Notes under the pieces: generated by a model | What the model saw: only the letters and a program-made list of their open reading frames with translations | The model's database searches: none | Told to the model about the DNA's origin: nothing | Shown here: one piece after another, positions 1-9,394 of the stretch | How the letters are laid out: every line of letters starts with the position of its first letter | Numbering within the stretch: position 1 is the first letter of the stretch | Made by a program: the position numbers and the translations under genes | Source of the DNA: Anaerococcus vaginalis ATCC 51170 | Lineage (GTDB): Bacteria > Bacillota > Clostridia > Tissierellales > Peptoniphilaceae | DNA: 64,000 nt | Direction: 5' to 3' | Assembly (NCBI RefSeq): GCF_000163295.1 | Contig: NZ_GG700527.1 | Coordinates: 1,211,403-1,275,402 of the forward strand

Positions 1-267
1 AAGTTTGATTCAGGTTGTGGCTGGCCTTCTTTTACAAAGCCACTAGAAAATAATATAAAAGAAAATGAGGACTTATCTCATGGAATGATAAGAACAGAAG
101 TAAAATCCAAAAATGCAAATTCACACTTAGGTCATGTTTTTCCTGACGGCCCAAAAGAAAAAGGCGGACTAAGATATTGCATAAACGGCGCAAGCCTTAG
201 ATTTATTCCAAAAAAGAAATTAAAAGAAGAAGGATACGAAAAATATCTGGATTTGTTTGAAAATTAA
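1..267 (+). CDS. msrB: Peptide methionine-(R)-S-oxide reductase MsrB, C-terminal part
   Basis: The open frame enters from the left edge, so the N-terminus lies outside the window. MsrB reduces methionine-R-sulfoxide in proteins using thiols from thioredoxin. The visible part begins with [10 protein letters not shown], continues with [11 protein letters not shown] and ends with [13 protein letters not shown], the family signature in which the Cys of RYCINGAS is the catalytic residue. About 88 residues are visible, compared with roughly 140 for a free-standing MsrB. It could equally be the MsrB half of an MsrA-MsrB fusion; the sequence here cannot decide. A terminator follows 45 bp after the stop. 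Confidence 0.95.
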   Translation, partial: KFDSGCGWPSFTKPLENNIKENEDLSHGMIRTEVKSKNANSHLGHVFPDGPKEKGGLRYCINGASLRFIPKKKLKEEGYEKYLDLFEN

Positions 268-311
268 AAATAAATTTTCAAATAAAAATTTTTTTATATT
301 TTTGATAGACA

Positions 312-356
312 AAAAATGAGCCTTAAATTTTTGTTAGAAATTTTTGGCTCATTTTT
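312..356. terminator. Bidirectional terminator between msrB and the corrinoid operon
   Basis: An 11-bp perfect stem (AAAAATGAGCC at 312-322 with GGCTCATTTTT at 346-356) is flanked by A and T runs. It lies between two convergent genes and can serve both strands. Confidence 0.85.
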
Positions 357-364
357 ATAATTTT

Positions 365-1477
365 TTATTCGTTTATAGCTTCTGGCATTTCTCCTAATTT
401 TGCATTTTTTCCGTATTTATTTATTGCATAAATAAAGGCATCCAAATTTTCTATTGGAGTTTTTACAGGAGAACCACAACCAGTTGCTGCTATATATCCA
501 CATTTTGCATCAGCTGCTTTTTTTATGCAAGTTTTCACTGATTCTATTACATCATCAATTGATCCATAGCGCATTACTTCTACTGGAGGAATATTTCCTA
601 CAACAATTAATTTATCTTCAATTTCTTTTTTACATTCTTCTAAATCTTCACAATTATCAACTGAGAAAAAATCTATGTCCAAATCTTTAAAATATTTCCA
701 TTGTTTTTTTGTGTGACCGCAAATATGTAAGTTTGCCTTAATTCCATTTAATTCGTAATAAGCACTCAATTGTTTTTTCAAATATGGCAAAGAAAATTCT
801 TTTACTTGCTTTGGACTTAAAATATCATCGCAACCAACTGGGTCTACAACCATGACACTTGTTGGACCAAATTCTTTTTTGAAAGCTTTCGCCCATTTCA
901 TATTTGCTTCAAAACAAAAATCTAATAATTCTTTTACTCCTTGGGGATTTTTTCTCAAATCTCTCAAAAGTTTTTCAATTGGTCTAATAGCGGCTGCTGT
1001 TGTTATCGGCCCTGGAATTTCTGTTTCGATTGCCATATTTGGAAATCTTTCTTTTTGGATTCTTGCTCTTTCTAATTTTGGAGCCAAAACTTCATTTGTA
1101 TAAGGATCTGGCAAATCAATTAAATCCATATCGAGTTTTTCTTCCATTACAAATTCTTCTATATAATCAATATCATCTTCTGGAAAAATTAATTTTGAAC
1201 CAACAGCATGGCCCATTGATCTCAAACTTAATTCTTCTGTTAAGCCAACAATTTTATAATTATCGTATTTGTATTGGACAATATCTGATAATTTATCCAC
1301 ATCTTCCATATCGCTGATTGTATAATTTAGATGATTTGCAATAATTCTATTTGTACTCATAATTGCAAAGGGAATGTGGTCAACTCTTTCGCCACTTAAA
1401 TATTTAGATATTCTTTCTGACGAAGTGATTTCTGGTTTATAATTTTTCATCTCTTCTTTAAGTTCTTCTTTGTTCAT
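365..1477 (-). CDS. Uroporphyrinogen decarboxylase-fold methyltransferase (MtaA/CmuA-like), copy 1
   Basis: Proteins of this fold in corrinoid operons transfer methyl groups to or from a B12-bound corrinoid protein, typically with a zinc-activated thiol acceptor. The 370-residue product has the TIM-barrel features of the family. It also carries a His-x-Cys pair (HICGHTKKQW) and a later Cys in TGCGSPVKTP, the usual zinc ligands of MtaA/MtbA-type enzymes. The ATG at 1477 is chosen because GGAGGA lies 5 nt upstream; a longer frame up to 1501 would overlap the previous gene without a ribosome binding site. It is a clear paralogue of the next gene (shared RPIEKLLRDLRKNPQGVK). It is the last gene of a seven-gene operon. 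The substrate cannot be read from sequence. Confidence 0.85.
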   Translation of the reverse strand: MNKEELKEEMKNYKPEITSSERISKYLSGERVDHIPFAIMSTNRIIANHLNYTISDMEDVDKLSDIVQYKYDNYKIVGLTEELSLRSMGHAVGSKLIFPEDDIDYIEEFVMEEKLDMDLIDLPDPYTNEVLAPKLERARIQKERFPNMAIETEIPGPITTAAAIRPIEKLLRDLRKNPQGVKELLDFCFEANMKWAKAFKKEFGPTSVMVVDPVGCDDILSPKQVKEFSLPYLKKQLSAYYELNGIKANLHICGHTKKQWKYFKDLDIDFFSVDNCEDLEECKKEIEDKLIVVGNIPPVEVMRYGSIDDVIESVKTCIKKAADAKCGYIAATGCGSPVKTPIENLDAFIYAINKYGKNAKLGEMPEAINE

Positions 1478-1488
1478 AAATCCTCCCA

Positions 1489-2604
1489 TTAATCTTCCCA
1501 CACAGCTTGTGGAATTTCTCCGATTTTTGCATCTTTTCCGTATTTTTGAACTGCATAGACAAAGGCATCCAAATTTTCTTTTGGACTATTTGCAGGAGTT
1601 GCACAACCTGTTGCACATATAAATCCCATTTTATTATCCGCACCTTTTTTTATACAAGATTTTACAGAATTTATTACATCTTCAACACTACCATTTCTCA
1701 TTACATCAACCGGCGGAACATTTCCCATTAAGGACAATTTATCTTGAATTATTTCTTTACATTCACTAAGGTCATGACAATTATCAACACTAAATGATCC
1801 AATTTGTAAATTTGTAAGATTTTCCCATTGCCTTTTTGTGTGACCGCAAATATGAAGATTTGCCTTGATATTATTTACCTTATAAATTCTATCGGTCAAT
1901 TCTTTTAAATATGGAAATGAAAATTCTTTTACTTGTTTTGGACTTAAAATATCGTCACAAGAAACTGGATCTGCAATCATCACTCCCACATCTCCAAATT
2001 CTTTGTTAAAAACTTCAATCCATTTCATATTTGCCTCTAAAACAAAATCTAATAATTTTTTTACTCCTTGAGGATTTTTTCTCAAATCTCTCAAAAGTTT
2101 TTCAATAGGTCTTAAAGCTGAAAGAACAGTCATAGGTCCCGCTACAAAAGTAGAAATTTTATGGTCTGGGAAACTTTCTTTGAGCCTTCTTGCATTGTCA
2201 ATTTTTCTTTTTAAAAATTTATTCTTGTAGGGATCTGGCATTTCTAATAAATTCATATCAATTTCATCTTCCAACAAATATTTTTCGACATGGTCTATAT
2301 CATTTTCCGGAAAAATTCCACTTGAACCAAGGGCATAGCCCATAGCTCTAAGATTTAAACCTTCAGAAATTCCATACACCTTGTATTCTTGGCATCTTTT
2401 TTTAATAATTTTTATTAAATTTTCAATTTGGTCTGTTTCTTTCAATGTATATCCCAAATTCATTCCATAGGCCATATCAAGGCTCATGAGATTAAATGGC
2501 AAATGGTCAACTCGCTCTCCTTTAAAATAGGCTTTTAATCTTTCATCTGAAGTCATTTCTGGTTTATAATTTGAAATTTCTTTTTGAAGTTTTATTTTAT
2601 CCAT
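1489..2604 (-). CDS. Uroporphyrinogen decarboxylase-fold methyltransferase (MtaA/CmuA-like), copy 2
   Basis: This paralogue of the downstream gene has about 371 residues. It keeps the putative zinc site: HICGHTKRQW and the Cys of ATGCATPANSP. The two share long identical blocks such as RPIEKLLRDLRKNPQGVK and DDILSPKQVKEFS, which points to a tandem duplication. Two adjacent ATG codons exist at 2607 and 2604; AAGGAG lies 5 nt before the second, so 2604 is preferred. It probably acts with the corrinoid protein encoded at 5124-5780, as methyl donor-side or acceptor-side enzyme. True heme-pathway uroporphyrinogen decarboxylase is unlikely because no other heme genes are present. Confidence 0.85.
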   Translation of the reverse strand: MDKIKLQKEISNYKPEMTSDERLKAYFKGERVDHLPFNLMSLDMAYGMNLGYTLKETDQIENLIKIIKKRCQEYKVYGISEGLNLRAMGYALGSSGIFPENDIDHVEKYLLEDEIDMNLLEMPDPYKNKFLKRKIDNARRLKESFPDHKISTFVAGPMTVLSALRPIEKLLRDLRKNPQGVKKLLDFVLEANMKWIEVFNKEFGDVGVMIADPVSCDDILSPKQVKEFSFPYLKELTDRIYKVNNIKANLHICGHTKRQWENLTNLQIGSFSVDNCHDLSECKEIIQDKLSLMGNVPPVDVMRNGSVEDVINSVKSCIKKGADNKMGFICATGCATPANSPKENLDAFVYAVQKYGKDAKIGEIPQAVWED

Positions 2605-2613
2605 CATCTCTCC

Positions 2614-3126
2614 TTAATTTTTAAAATGCTTTTCTCCCATAATATATTTTTCAAGCCTAAAGATAAGAAAAATATATATTACAATATTTCCAACCATGTG
2701 GTTAATATCAAAAGGAATTGATCCAGCATAAAGTCCAAAAAAAGTAAAAATATTGCCACTCATAAATAAGACTTGCATTATAGTAATCAAAAATCCATAA
2801 ATAAATCCAGAAAGCCCTAGAGCAATTGCCTTATTTATTTTTGTTCTTTTGATTTTTATTTTATTAAATAAAATAAAATTTGAAATTCCCAAAATTCCAA
2901 AATCCAAAACTTGAAATATAACCCAGTAGCCAAAACCTAGAAAAAAACTTGTTATGATCATAGTAGTCGCATTTACAATCAAAGATTCGTCAAGCTTTCC
3001 ATTTATTGCAAGAATTAAAATTATATCAGATAAGATTTGGACATTTGGAATTAATTTTAAATATATCCTTGTGATTACACAAATCGCACAAAGACTTGCA
3101 AGTCTTGTAAGTTTTTTTGTATCCAT
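2614..3126 (-). CDS. ECF transporter S component, probably for a cobalamin-type substrate
   Basis: The product is 170 residues of mostly hydrophobic sequence with about five to six membrane segments. Its short charged ends and an N-terminal LTRLASLCAICVITRIYLKL-type helix are typical of substrate-specific S components of energy-coupling-factor vitamin transporters. The shared EcfA/A'/T energizing module is not in the window. Its start abuts the stop of the DUF4430 lipoprotein gene without a gap, and the operon uses a corrinoid cofactor. A role in cobalamin or cobinamide uptake is therefore the best inference; another vitamin substrate cannot be excluded. Confidence 0.7.
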   Translation of the reverse strand: MDTKKLTRLASLCAICVITRIYLKLIPNVQILSDIILILAINGKLDESLIVNATTMIITSFFLGFGYWVIFQVLDFGILGISNFILFNKIKIKRTKINKAIALGLSGFIYGFLITIMQVLFMSGNIFTFFGLYAGSIPFDINHMVGNIVIYIFLIFRLEKYIMGEKHFKN

Positions 3127-3552
3127 CTACATTTGTTCAAATCTAAATTCTATTTGGTCATTTTCTTTTGGAAGGTAATCGCCAATTCCAACTTCAGCCA
3201 TTTCTCCATTTACATAATACATCCAGTATTGATTTTTTTCTTTGTCTTGTTTTATTCCTTCAAGTTCTGTCATCATTCCGTCTTCAAATTTTGCCTTGTG
3301 ATTTTCTTCAAGATATTTTTGAAGACCATCCTTATCAATTTTTCCCTCTTCTTTTAAAATTTCTTTTTCATTTACTGTATCTTTAATTAAAATACTTACA
3401 TTTGTGACCTCTTCTTTTTCGCTAGACTCAACGCTTACTATGCTTGTTGGATTTGAATTGTTAGAATTTTTTTCTTCATTTCTATCCCCACATGAAGTTA
3501 GGGTTAAAGTTGTTAGGGTAAGAACTGTTAATAATTTTTTGAAATTTTTCAT
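3127..3552 (-). CDS. DUF4430-domain lipoprotein (transcobalamin C-terminal-like)
   Basis: The ATG at 3552 follows an AAGGAG site and opens a lipoprotein signal peptide ending in the lipobox LTSC (Cys21). A Ser/Asn/Glu-rich linker follows. The C-terminal ~80 residues have the pattern of DUF4430 (a KDGLQKYLEE-type segment, then YWMYYVNGE and a final EFRFEQM strand). That domain is related to the C-terminal domain of eukaryotic transcobalamin/intrinsic factor. It lies directly before the ECF S-component gene and behind the corrinoid activator. I infer a surface-tethered binder delivering a corrinoid to the S component. The domain assignment is from pattern recognition, not a search. Confidence 0.7.
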   Translation of the reverse strand: MKNFKKLLTVLTLTTLTLTSCGDRNEEKNSNNSNPTSIVSVESSEKEEVTNVSILIKDTVNEKEILKEEGKIDKDGLQKYLEENHKAKFEDGMMTELEGIKQDKEKNQYWMYYVNGEMAEVGIGDYLPKENDQIEFRFEQM

Positions 3553-3562
3553 TTTTTTCTCC

Positions 3563-5134
3563 TTAAAATTGCATTGCTTTCGCAAATTTTCTTTCATAAT
3601 TTTTACTTGTTGCAAGGTCCAAATAAGCTATATTTTGGGCTAAATCTTCCATTTCTTTAATAATATCTTCATTCATCAATGCCATATAGGCTCCGATTAG
3701 GGAAGAATTTCCAACATATCTTATCTTTTCTTCTACTTTTTTTGGCAAGATGCCAACGCCTGTCAAATCTTCTTTTTTTAGATGACTTCCAAAGCCACCT
3801 GCTATTATTACAGAATTTAAATCTTCTATATTTATATTTTCTTTTTCAAGAAGAATTAAAAATCCTGATAAAATTGCTCCTTTTGCAAGCTGAACCTGCC
3901 TAATGTCTTTTTGACTTATATAAATATTTTCCTTTGAATCTAAAATTATAATTCTTTTTTTATTTTCATCTTCTCTTATAAAATTTTTCCTATAATCATC
4001 TTTTTCTAATTTTTCTGGATCTAAAATCCTTCCTCTTTTATTTACAAAATCTTTCTCAATGATTTGAGCTACTAAACTTAAAAGTCCACTCCCACAAATT
4101 CCTACGGGCTTTTTATTGTCTATTGTAGAAAATTTTATATTTTCATCTTGAATTTTTACTGAGTCAATAGCCCCGCTTTCTGCTCGCATGCCACAAGAAA
4201 TATTCATCCCCTCAAGGGCGGGACCTGCCGCAGTTGACGTTGCGTAAAGTTTATCCTTTGTTTTTAAAACTATCTCTCCATTTGTTCCAATATCGATAAA
4301 AAGTGTATTTTTTTGATTTTTTAAATCCGTCAAATATACCCCTGCTACAATATCACTTCCAACAAAAGCTGAAACATTTGGAAGAGTATAAATTTTTGCA
4401 GAAATATTAAGACCAAGGTCTTTGGAATTAATTTTTAAAGAATTTAAAAATTTTGCCTTGTAAGGAAATTTCCCAAAAGATTTCACATCTTCGCCTACTA
4501 GCATGTGAAGCATGGTAGTATTTGCTCCAATTACAAGTTTTTTAATTTGACTTCTTTCAATTTCGTTTTTATTTACAAGCTCATCAATTAAATTATTGAT
4601 ACTTTTTATAATTTCTTCTTGAAGTAAATTTTTACCATTTTCATTTTCATATTCAAAACTAATTCTTGTCATGACGTCAAGTCCATATTTTACCTGAGAA
4701 TTTATAGAAGAATTTTTATCTATAATTTCCCCAGTTGATAAATCAACCAAGTAGATTGCAAGACTTGTAGTCCCAATATCAAGACAAAGACCAAAACCTT
4801 CATGAAATTTCATTTTAAAATCAGGAATTTCCCCTAAGTCCAAAATTTTAAAATCTAGAAAATTGCTGATAGTTTTAATTTTAAGGTCAGTTTTAGGAAA
4901 ACTTAGGCAAGCTAGTCGAATCCCTGAATTTATCTCATCATCGCTTAACAAAGATTTTTCTAAAGATGTGATTGGATTAAGACTTCCCTTTAAAATTTTA
5001 ATTTTACATTTTCCACAAGTCCCCTTGCCGTTACAAAAATTATCGATTTTTATATTATTTTCAAGTAGACTTTCTAGGATATTTTTTCCTTTTGAATCAA
5101 TAATTTTATTCAAATTTTCAATTTCAATTTTCAT
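3563..5134 (-). CDS. Ferredoxin-ASKHA corrinoid activation protein (RACE family, DUF4445)
   Basis: Such proteins re-reduce corrinoid proteins that have slipped to inactive Co(II), coupling electron transfer to ATP. The N-terminal ~80 residues form a plant-type [2Fe-2S] ferredoxin with Cys34, Cys40, Cys43 (FCNGKGTCGKC) and Cys76 (RLAC). The remainder is an ASKHA ATPase-like domain, with LCLDIGTTSLAIYLVDLSTG as phosphate-1 motif, FIDIGTNGEIVL, GPALEG and a C-terminal AGGFGSHL. The length of 523 residues is near the usual ~600. It overlaps the corrinoid protein gene by 11 bp, implying translational coupling with its probable partner. I could not judge whether ATP hydrolysis residues are all intact. 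Confidence 0.9.
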   Translation of the reverse strand: MKIEIENLNKIIDSKGKNILESLLENNIKIDNFCNGKGTCGKCKIKILKGSLNPITSLEKSLLSDDEINSGIRLACLSFPKTDLKIKTISNFLDFKILDLGEIPDFKMKFHEGFGLCLDIGTTSLAIYLVDLSTGEIIDKNSSINSQVKYGLDVMTRISFEYENENGKNLLQEEIIKSINNLIDELVNKNEIERSQIKKLVIGANTTMLHMLVGEDVKSFGKFPYKAKFLNSLKINSKDLGLNISAKIYTLPNVSAFVGSDIVAGVYLTDLKNQKNTLFIDIGTNGEIVLKTKDKLYATSTAAGPALEGMNISCGMRAESGAIDSVKIQDENIKFSTIDNKKPVGICGSGLLSLVAQIIEKDFVNKRGRILDPEKLEKDDYRKNFIREDENKKRIIILDSKENIYISQKDIRQVQLAKGAILSGFLILLEKENINIEDLNSVIIAGGFGSHLKKEDLTGVGILPKKVEEKIRYVGNSSLIGAYMALMNEDIIKEMEDLAQNIAYLDLATSKNYERKFAKAMQF

Positions 5135-5780
5135 GATTTTTAATTAAACTTTTTGCAACCTTTACTGCCTCATTTGCATTTTCACTGTAGGCATCAGCTC
5201 CAATATCTTTTGCAAAACTTTCAGAAACTGGACCGCCACCAACCATTACAATAAATTGGTCGCGAATATTTCTTTCATTTAAAATATCAATTACTTTTTT
5301 CATATTTGCCATAGTCGTTGTCATAAGTGTTGACATCATAATAAATTGAGCATCATTTTTGATTGCCTCATCAACAAATTTTTCACAAGGAACATCCTTG
5401 CCCAAATCAATCATTTTAAAACCATTAACTTCAAGCATCAATTTCACAAGATTTTTCCCAATATCATGAGTATCGCCTTCAACAACTCCAATAACAGCTG
5501 TGGCAAGGTTATTTTCTCCGTAGCTTTCAATTTTTTCTTTCAAAACATCAATGCCGTTATACATAGCATCCGAACAAATTAATAAGTCTGAAATAAAATA
5601 TTCTTCCTCTTCAAAAAGTCTTCCAACTTCATTCATCCCCTTAATTAGTCCATTAAAAATAGCTTCCTCTGGATCATAACCTTCTTTTAAATACTCACGG
5701 CACAAATCTCCTATTTCCTCATCTTCCATTTCAACAACCATTTCTGCCATTTTATCAAGATATTCTTTTTGACTAGTCAT
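5124..5780 (-). CDS. B12-binding corrinoid protein (MtaC/MtbC/MttC-like)
   Basis: This is the methyl shuttle of the operon. Residues ~1-90 form the helical cap domain (EYLKEGYDPEEAIFNGLIKG). Residues ~95-218 form the Rossmann-like cobalamin-binding domain with the base-off/His-on motif DTHDIGKN (Asp103-x-His105-x2-Gly108), where His105 coordinates cobalt. Later glycine-rich segments (MMSTLMTTTM, VMVGGGPVSESFA) contact the nucleotide tail. The length of 218 residues is normal. No substrate-specific methyltransferase of the MttB or MtaB type lies in the operon, so the methyl donor is unknown. Confidence 0.95.
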   Translation of the reverse strand: MTSQKEYLDKMAEMVVEMEDEEIGDLCREYLKEGYDPEEAIFNGLIKGMNEVGRLFEEEEYFISDLLICSDAMYNGIDVLKEKIESYGENNLATAVIGVVEGDTHDIGKNLVKLMLEVNGFKMIDLGKDVPCEKFVDEAIKNDAQFIMMSTLMTTTMANMKKVIDILNERNIRDQFIVMVGGGPVSESFAKDIGADAYSENANEAVKVAKSLIKNHEN

Positions 5781-6554
5781 CTATTCCTCCTTCAAAATTA
5801 TTTTATTTACACTTTTAAATTTTTTATCTGCCAAATTCAAACACCTATCTCCAAGCAATGTCTTATTTTCATATAAAATATCTATATATTTTTTAGGACT
5901 TTCATATTCAATAGGAAAAAATTCCGCCTTTTCTAAATCAACAAGGATAAGGCTTGATTTTGGACAAAGATGAAAGGTAAATGGATTTTCTTTTTGCAAA
6001 ATTCTTATTTCTTTTAAAAATTTAAGCAAAAAATCATCCACATAATTTTCTACTTCTCTTGGTCCAAATAATTTTATATCCAAAATGCTTTCAGCAAAAC
6101 TAAAAATTGTAATTCCCATCTCTTGCATTTTCTTAATATATTCAAGATAAATTTCAATAAATTCATCGTAGAGAAAAATCAAATTTTCCCTATTTTTTCT
6201 CATAGCCCTCATTATCTTTTCTATTCCCAAAAGATTATCCAAAATAGCAAGAGGCCCTCTCATTTCAATTACAGTTTTTTTATTATCAATAATTTCTATG
6301 GATTTAACCATTGCCTTGTATTCTTCTTTTTCATAATTCATTTCAAGTTTCACATCTTGAATTTTTTCAAAAATCGGATTTGCCTTGATTCCATTTTCAA
6401 ATTCAACTCCCAAACAAAGAGAAATCATAGGAAGAAGTGGCAAGGAAATAAATTTTTCTCCACAAGCATAATCTGCCATTTTATTTGGATTTAATAAAAT
6501 ATCATAGCTAATAGGTTTTTGTGGATTGTCGATACATTTATAAGATCTAATCAT
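5781..6554 (-). CDS. Short uroporphyrinogen decarboxylase-fold protein, first gene of the corrinoid operon
   Basis: The 257-residue protein is about 110 residues shorter than its two paralogues. It retains an EMRGPLAILDNLLGIEKIMR segment like their RPIEKLLRDLRKNP block. It also keeps the putative zinc ligands His-x-Cys in FHLCPKSS and Cys in LGDRCLNL. The ATG at 6554 is used because GAGAGG sits 6-11 nt upstream; extension to 6578 has no such site. It abuts the corrinoid protein gene. The truncated barrel could be a regulatory or accessory partner, or a minimal methyltransferase; I cannot tell. Confidence 0.7.
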   Translation of the reverse strand: MIRSYKCIDNPQKPISYDILLNPNKMADYACGEKFISLPLLPMISLCLGVEFENGIKANPIFEKIQDVKLEMNYEKEEYKAMVKSIEIIDNKKTVIEMRGPLAILDNLLGIEKIMRAMRKNRENLIFLYDEFIEIYLEYIKKMQEMGITIFSFAESILDIKLFGPREVENYVDDFLLKFLKEIRILQKENPFTFHLCPKSSLILVDLEKAEFFPIEYESPKKYIDILYENKTLLGDRCLNLADKKFKSVNKIILKEE

Positions 6555-6599
6555 AAAATCCCTCTCCAAAATCTGCACAAATTATTAAAAACAAAAAAA

Positions 6600-6651
6600 T
6601 TAATGACTAAAATAGTTTCAAAATTTGATTTTAACTAAAATAATCATTAAT
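6600..6651. repeat. Leader repeats upstream of the corrinoid operon
   Basis: Between the likely promoter and the first start codon there is a direct repeat of ACTAAAATA about 28 bp apart. It is enclosed by inverted arms ATTAATGA and TCATTAAT (outer arms span about 6599-6651). It could be an operator or a leader hairpin. The match is short in AT-rich DNA, so confidence is low. No cobalamin riboswitch core (B12 box) was recognised here. Confidence 0.3.
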
Positions 6652-6695
6652 CACATACTACATACCTAATTTAAAATTTAGATATTATTTATATT

Positions 6696-6724
6696 AATTT
6701 ATCATTTAGGAAAACATTTGTCAA
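6696..6724 (-). promoter_or_regulatory. Promoter of the corrinoid operon
   Basis: On the minus strand a perfect -35 TTGACA (6724-6719) is followed after 17 nt by TAAATT (6701-6696), four of six matches to the -10 consensus. It would give a ~135-nt leader before the first gene. Confidence 0.5.
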
Positions 6725-6769
6725 GTTGATGGCTTTAAATTGATTTTTTAAAAATAAATTTTCACAAAA

Positions 6770-6803
6770 AAATTCTCCCTCTTAATTTTAATAGGGAGAA
6801 TTT
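6770..6803 (-). terminator. Terminator of the aspartate operon
   Basis: An 11-bp stem (AAATTCTCCCT with AGGGAGAATTT) with a 12-nt loop is followed on the minus strand by a T-run, 33 bp after the malic enzyme stop. Confidence 0.85.
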
Positions 6804-6835
6804 AATTTATTTTTGCTTAAAATATTTAATTATTT

Positions 6836-8011
<1,176 letters not shown>

Positions 8012-8021
8012 TATTTTCTCC

Positions 8022-9380
8022 TTATACCATTTTTTCTGGTTTTACTATTTCATCAAATTCTTCATCGCTTAAATATTTTAATTCGTGACAAGCTTGTTTT
8101 AATGTTAAATTATTTTTATAAGCATATTTTGCAATTTTGCTTGCCTTATCGTATCCAATATGTGGAGATAAACTTGTTACAAGCATAAGAGAATTTTCTA
8201 AATTTTTTGCAATATTTTTTTCATTTGCAACAAGTCCTTCTAATAATTTTTCCCTAAAACATTTTAATGATTTAGACAAAAGTGTAATTGAATTGTCCAT
8301 TGAATGAATTATCAAAGGCATGTATGTGTTTAGCTGTAATTGGCCTTGAGTGTTTGCCATTGAAATTGCAAAATCATTTGCCATTATTTTTATACAAACC
8401 ATAGTAATTGATTCAACTTGAGTTGGATTTACTTTTCCAGGCATAATTGATGAGCCTGGTTCGTTTGCAGGAATTATTAACTCACTTATTCCACATCTTG
8501 GCCCACAAGATAAAAATCTTATATCATTTGCAATTTTATAAAGATCTGTCGCAAGAGCTTTTATTGTTCCGTGAACATTTACAAGAGCAGATTTTGATGA
8601 TAATTGGTAAAATTTATTCTCATCTGATTTAAATTCAAAACCATAAAAATCTGAAAGCTCTTTTGCCATTTCATTACCAAATTCTTTTTTTGCATTTATT
8701 CCTGTTCCAACAGCAGTACCACCTATAGCAAGGTAGGTCAATTCTTCTTTTACTTCTTTTAAAACTTTCAAATCTCTTTCAAGGCACACTCGCCAAGCAG
8801 AAATTTCTTGAGAAAGTTTTAAAGGAGTTGCATCTTGAAGATGAGTTCTTCCTGTTTTTATTATATTTTTATTTTCATCTTCCAATTTTTTAATTGCATC
8901 AATTGTTTTTGGTAATTCTTCTAATAATTTTTCTGATAAATTTTTATAAGTTGAAAGATGCATTGCTGTTGGGAAAACATCATTTGAAGATTGGCTCATA
9001 TTTACATGGTCGTTTGGATGAATTATTTTTTCATTTTCATTTGCAATATGGCTTATAACTTCATTGACATTCATATTCGTTTGAGTGCCAGAGCCTGTTT
9101 GCCAAACTGTTAATGGAAATTCATTGTCGAATTCTCCCTTTAAAATTCTATCGCAAGCTTTTACAATCAATTCTTTTTTATTATCATCTAATTTTTTTTC
9201 TTTATTATTTACAATAGCAGCACATCTTTTTATACTTGCTATTGCCATAATTTGAGAATGTGGCATTTTTTCAACTTCTTGAGGAAAATTTTCTAAGGAT
9301 CTTTCAGTTTGTGCTCCCCAAAAATGATTAGCTGGAACATTTACTATCCCTAGAGAATCTTCTTCTTGTCTGTATTTCAT
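8022..9380 (-). CDS. fumC: Class II fumarate hydratase
   Basis: It hydrates fumarate to L-malate without an iron-sulfur cluster. The 452-residue protein shows the superfamily signature GSSIMPGKVNPTQ, the tetramer active-site segments WQTGSGTQTNMNVNEV, HPNDHVNMSQSSND and GRTHLQDATPL, and the family-typical length. It is distinguished from the aspartase encoded upstream by TGSGTQTNMN in place of QGGAGTSYNMN. It is 15 bp after the LysR gene and 10 bp before the malic enzyme gene, linking aspartase output to malate. Confidence 0.96.
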   Translation of the reverse strand: MKYRQEEDSLGIVNVPANHFWGAQTERSLENFPQEVEKMPHSQIMAIASIKRCAAIVNNKEKKLDDNKKELIVKACDRILKGEFDNEFPLTVWQTGSGTQTNMNVNEVISHIANENEKIIHPNDHVNMSQSSNDVFPTAMHLSTYKNLSEKLLEELPKTIDAIKKLEDENKNIIKTGRTHLQDATPLKLSQEISAWRVCLERDLKVLKEVKEELTYLAIGGTAVGTGINAKKEFGNEMAKELSDFYGFEFKSDENKFYQLSSKSALVNVHGTIKALATDLYKIANDIRFLSCGPRCGISELIIPANEPGSSIMPGKVNPTQVESITMVCIKIMANDFAISMANTQGQLQLNTYMPLIIHSMDNSITLLSKSLKCFREKLLEGLVANEKNIAKNLENSLMLVTSLSPHIGYDKASKIAKYAYKNNLTLKQACHELKYLSDEEFDEIVKPEKMV

Positions 9381-9394
9381 TTTTTACCTCGATT

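Noticed and set aside
454..1317. Plus-strand frames opposite the methyltransferase gene
   Set aside because: Shadow frames, Leu/His/Phe-rich and without translation signals, opposite a clearly recognisable enzyme.
365..2604. Heme biosynthesis uroporphyrinogen decarboxylase (hemE)
   Set aside because: Zinc-ligand pattern, tandem copies and corrinoid neighbours indicate methyltransferase relatives, not HemE.
6579..6835. Cobalamin riboswitch upstream of the corrinoid operon
   Set aside because: I looked for the B12-box core and conserved stems and found only AT-rich short repeats.
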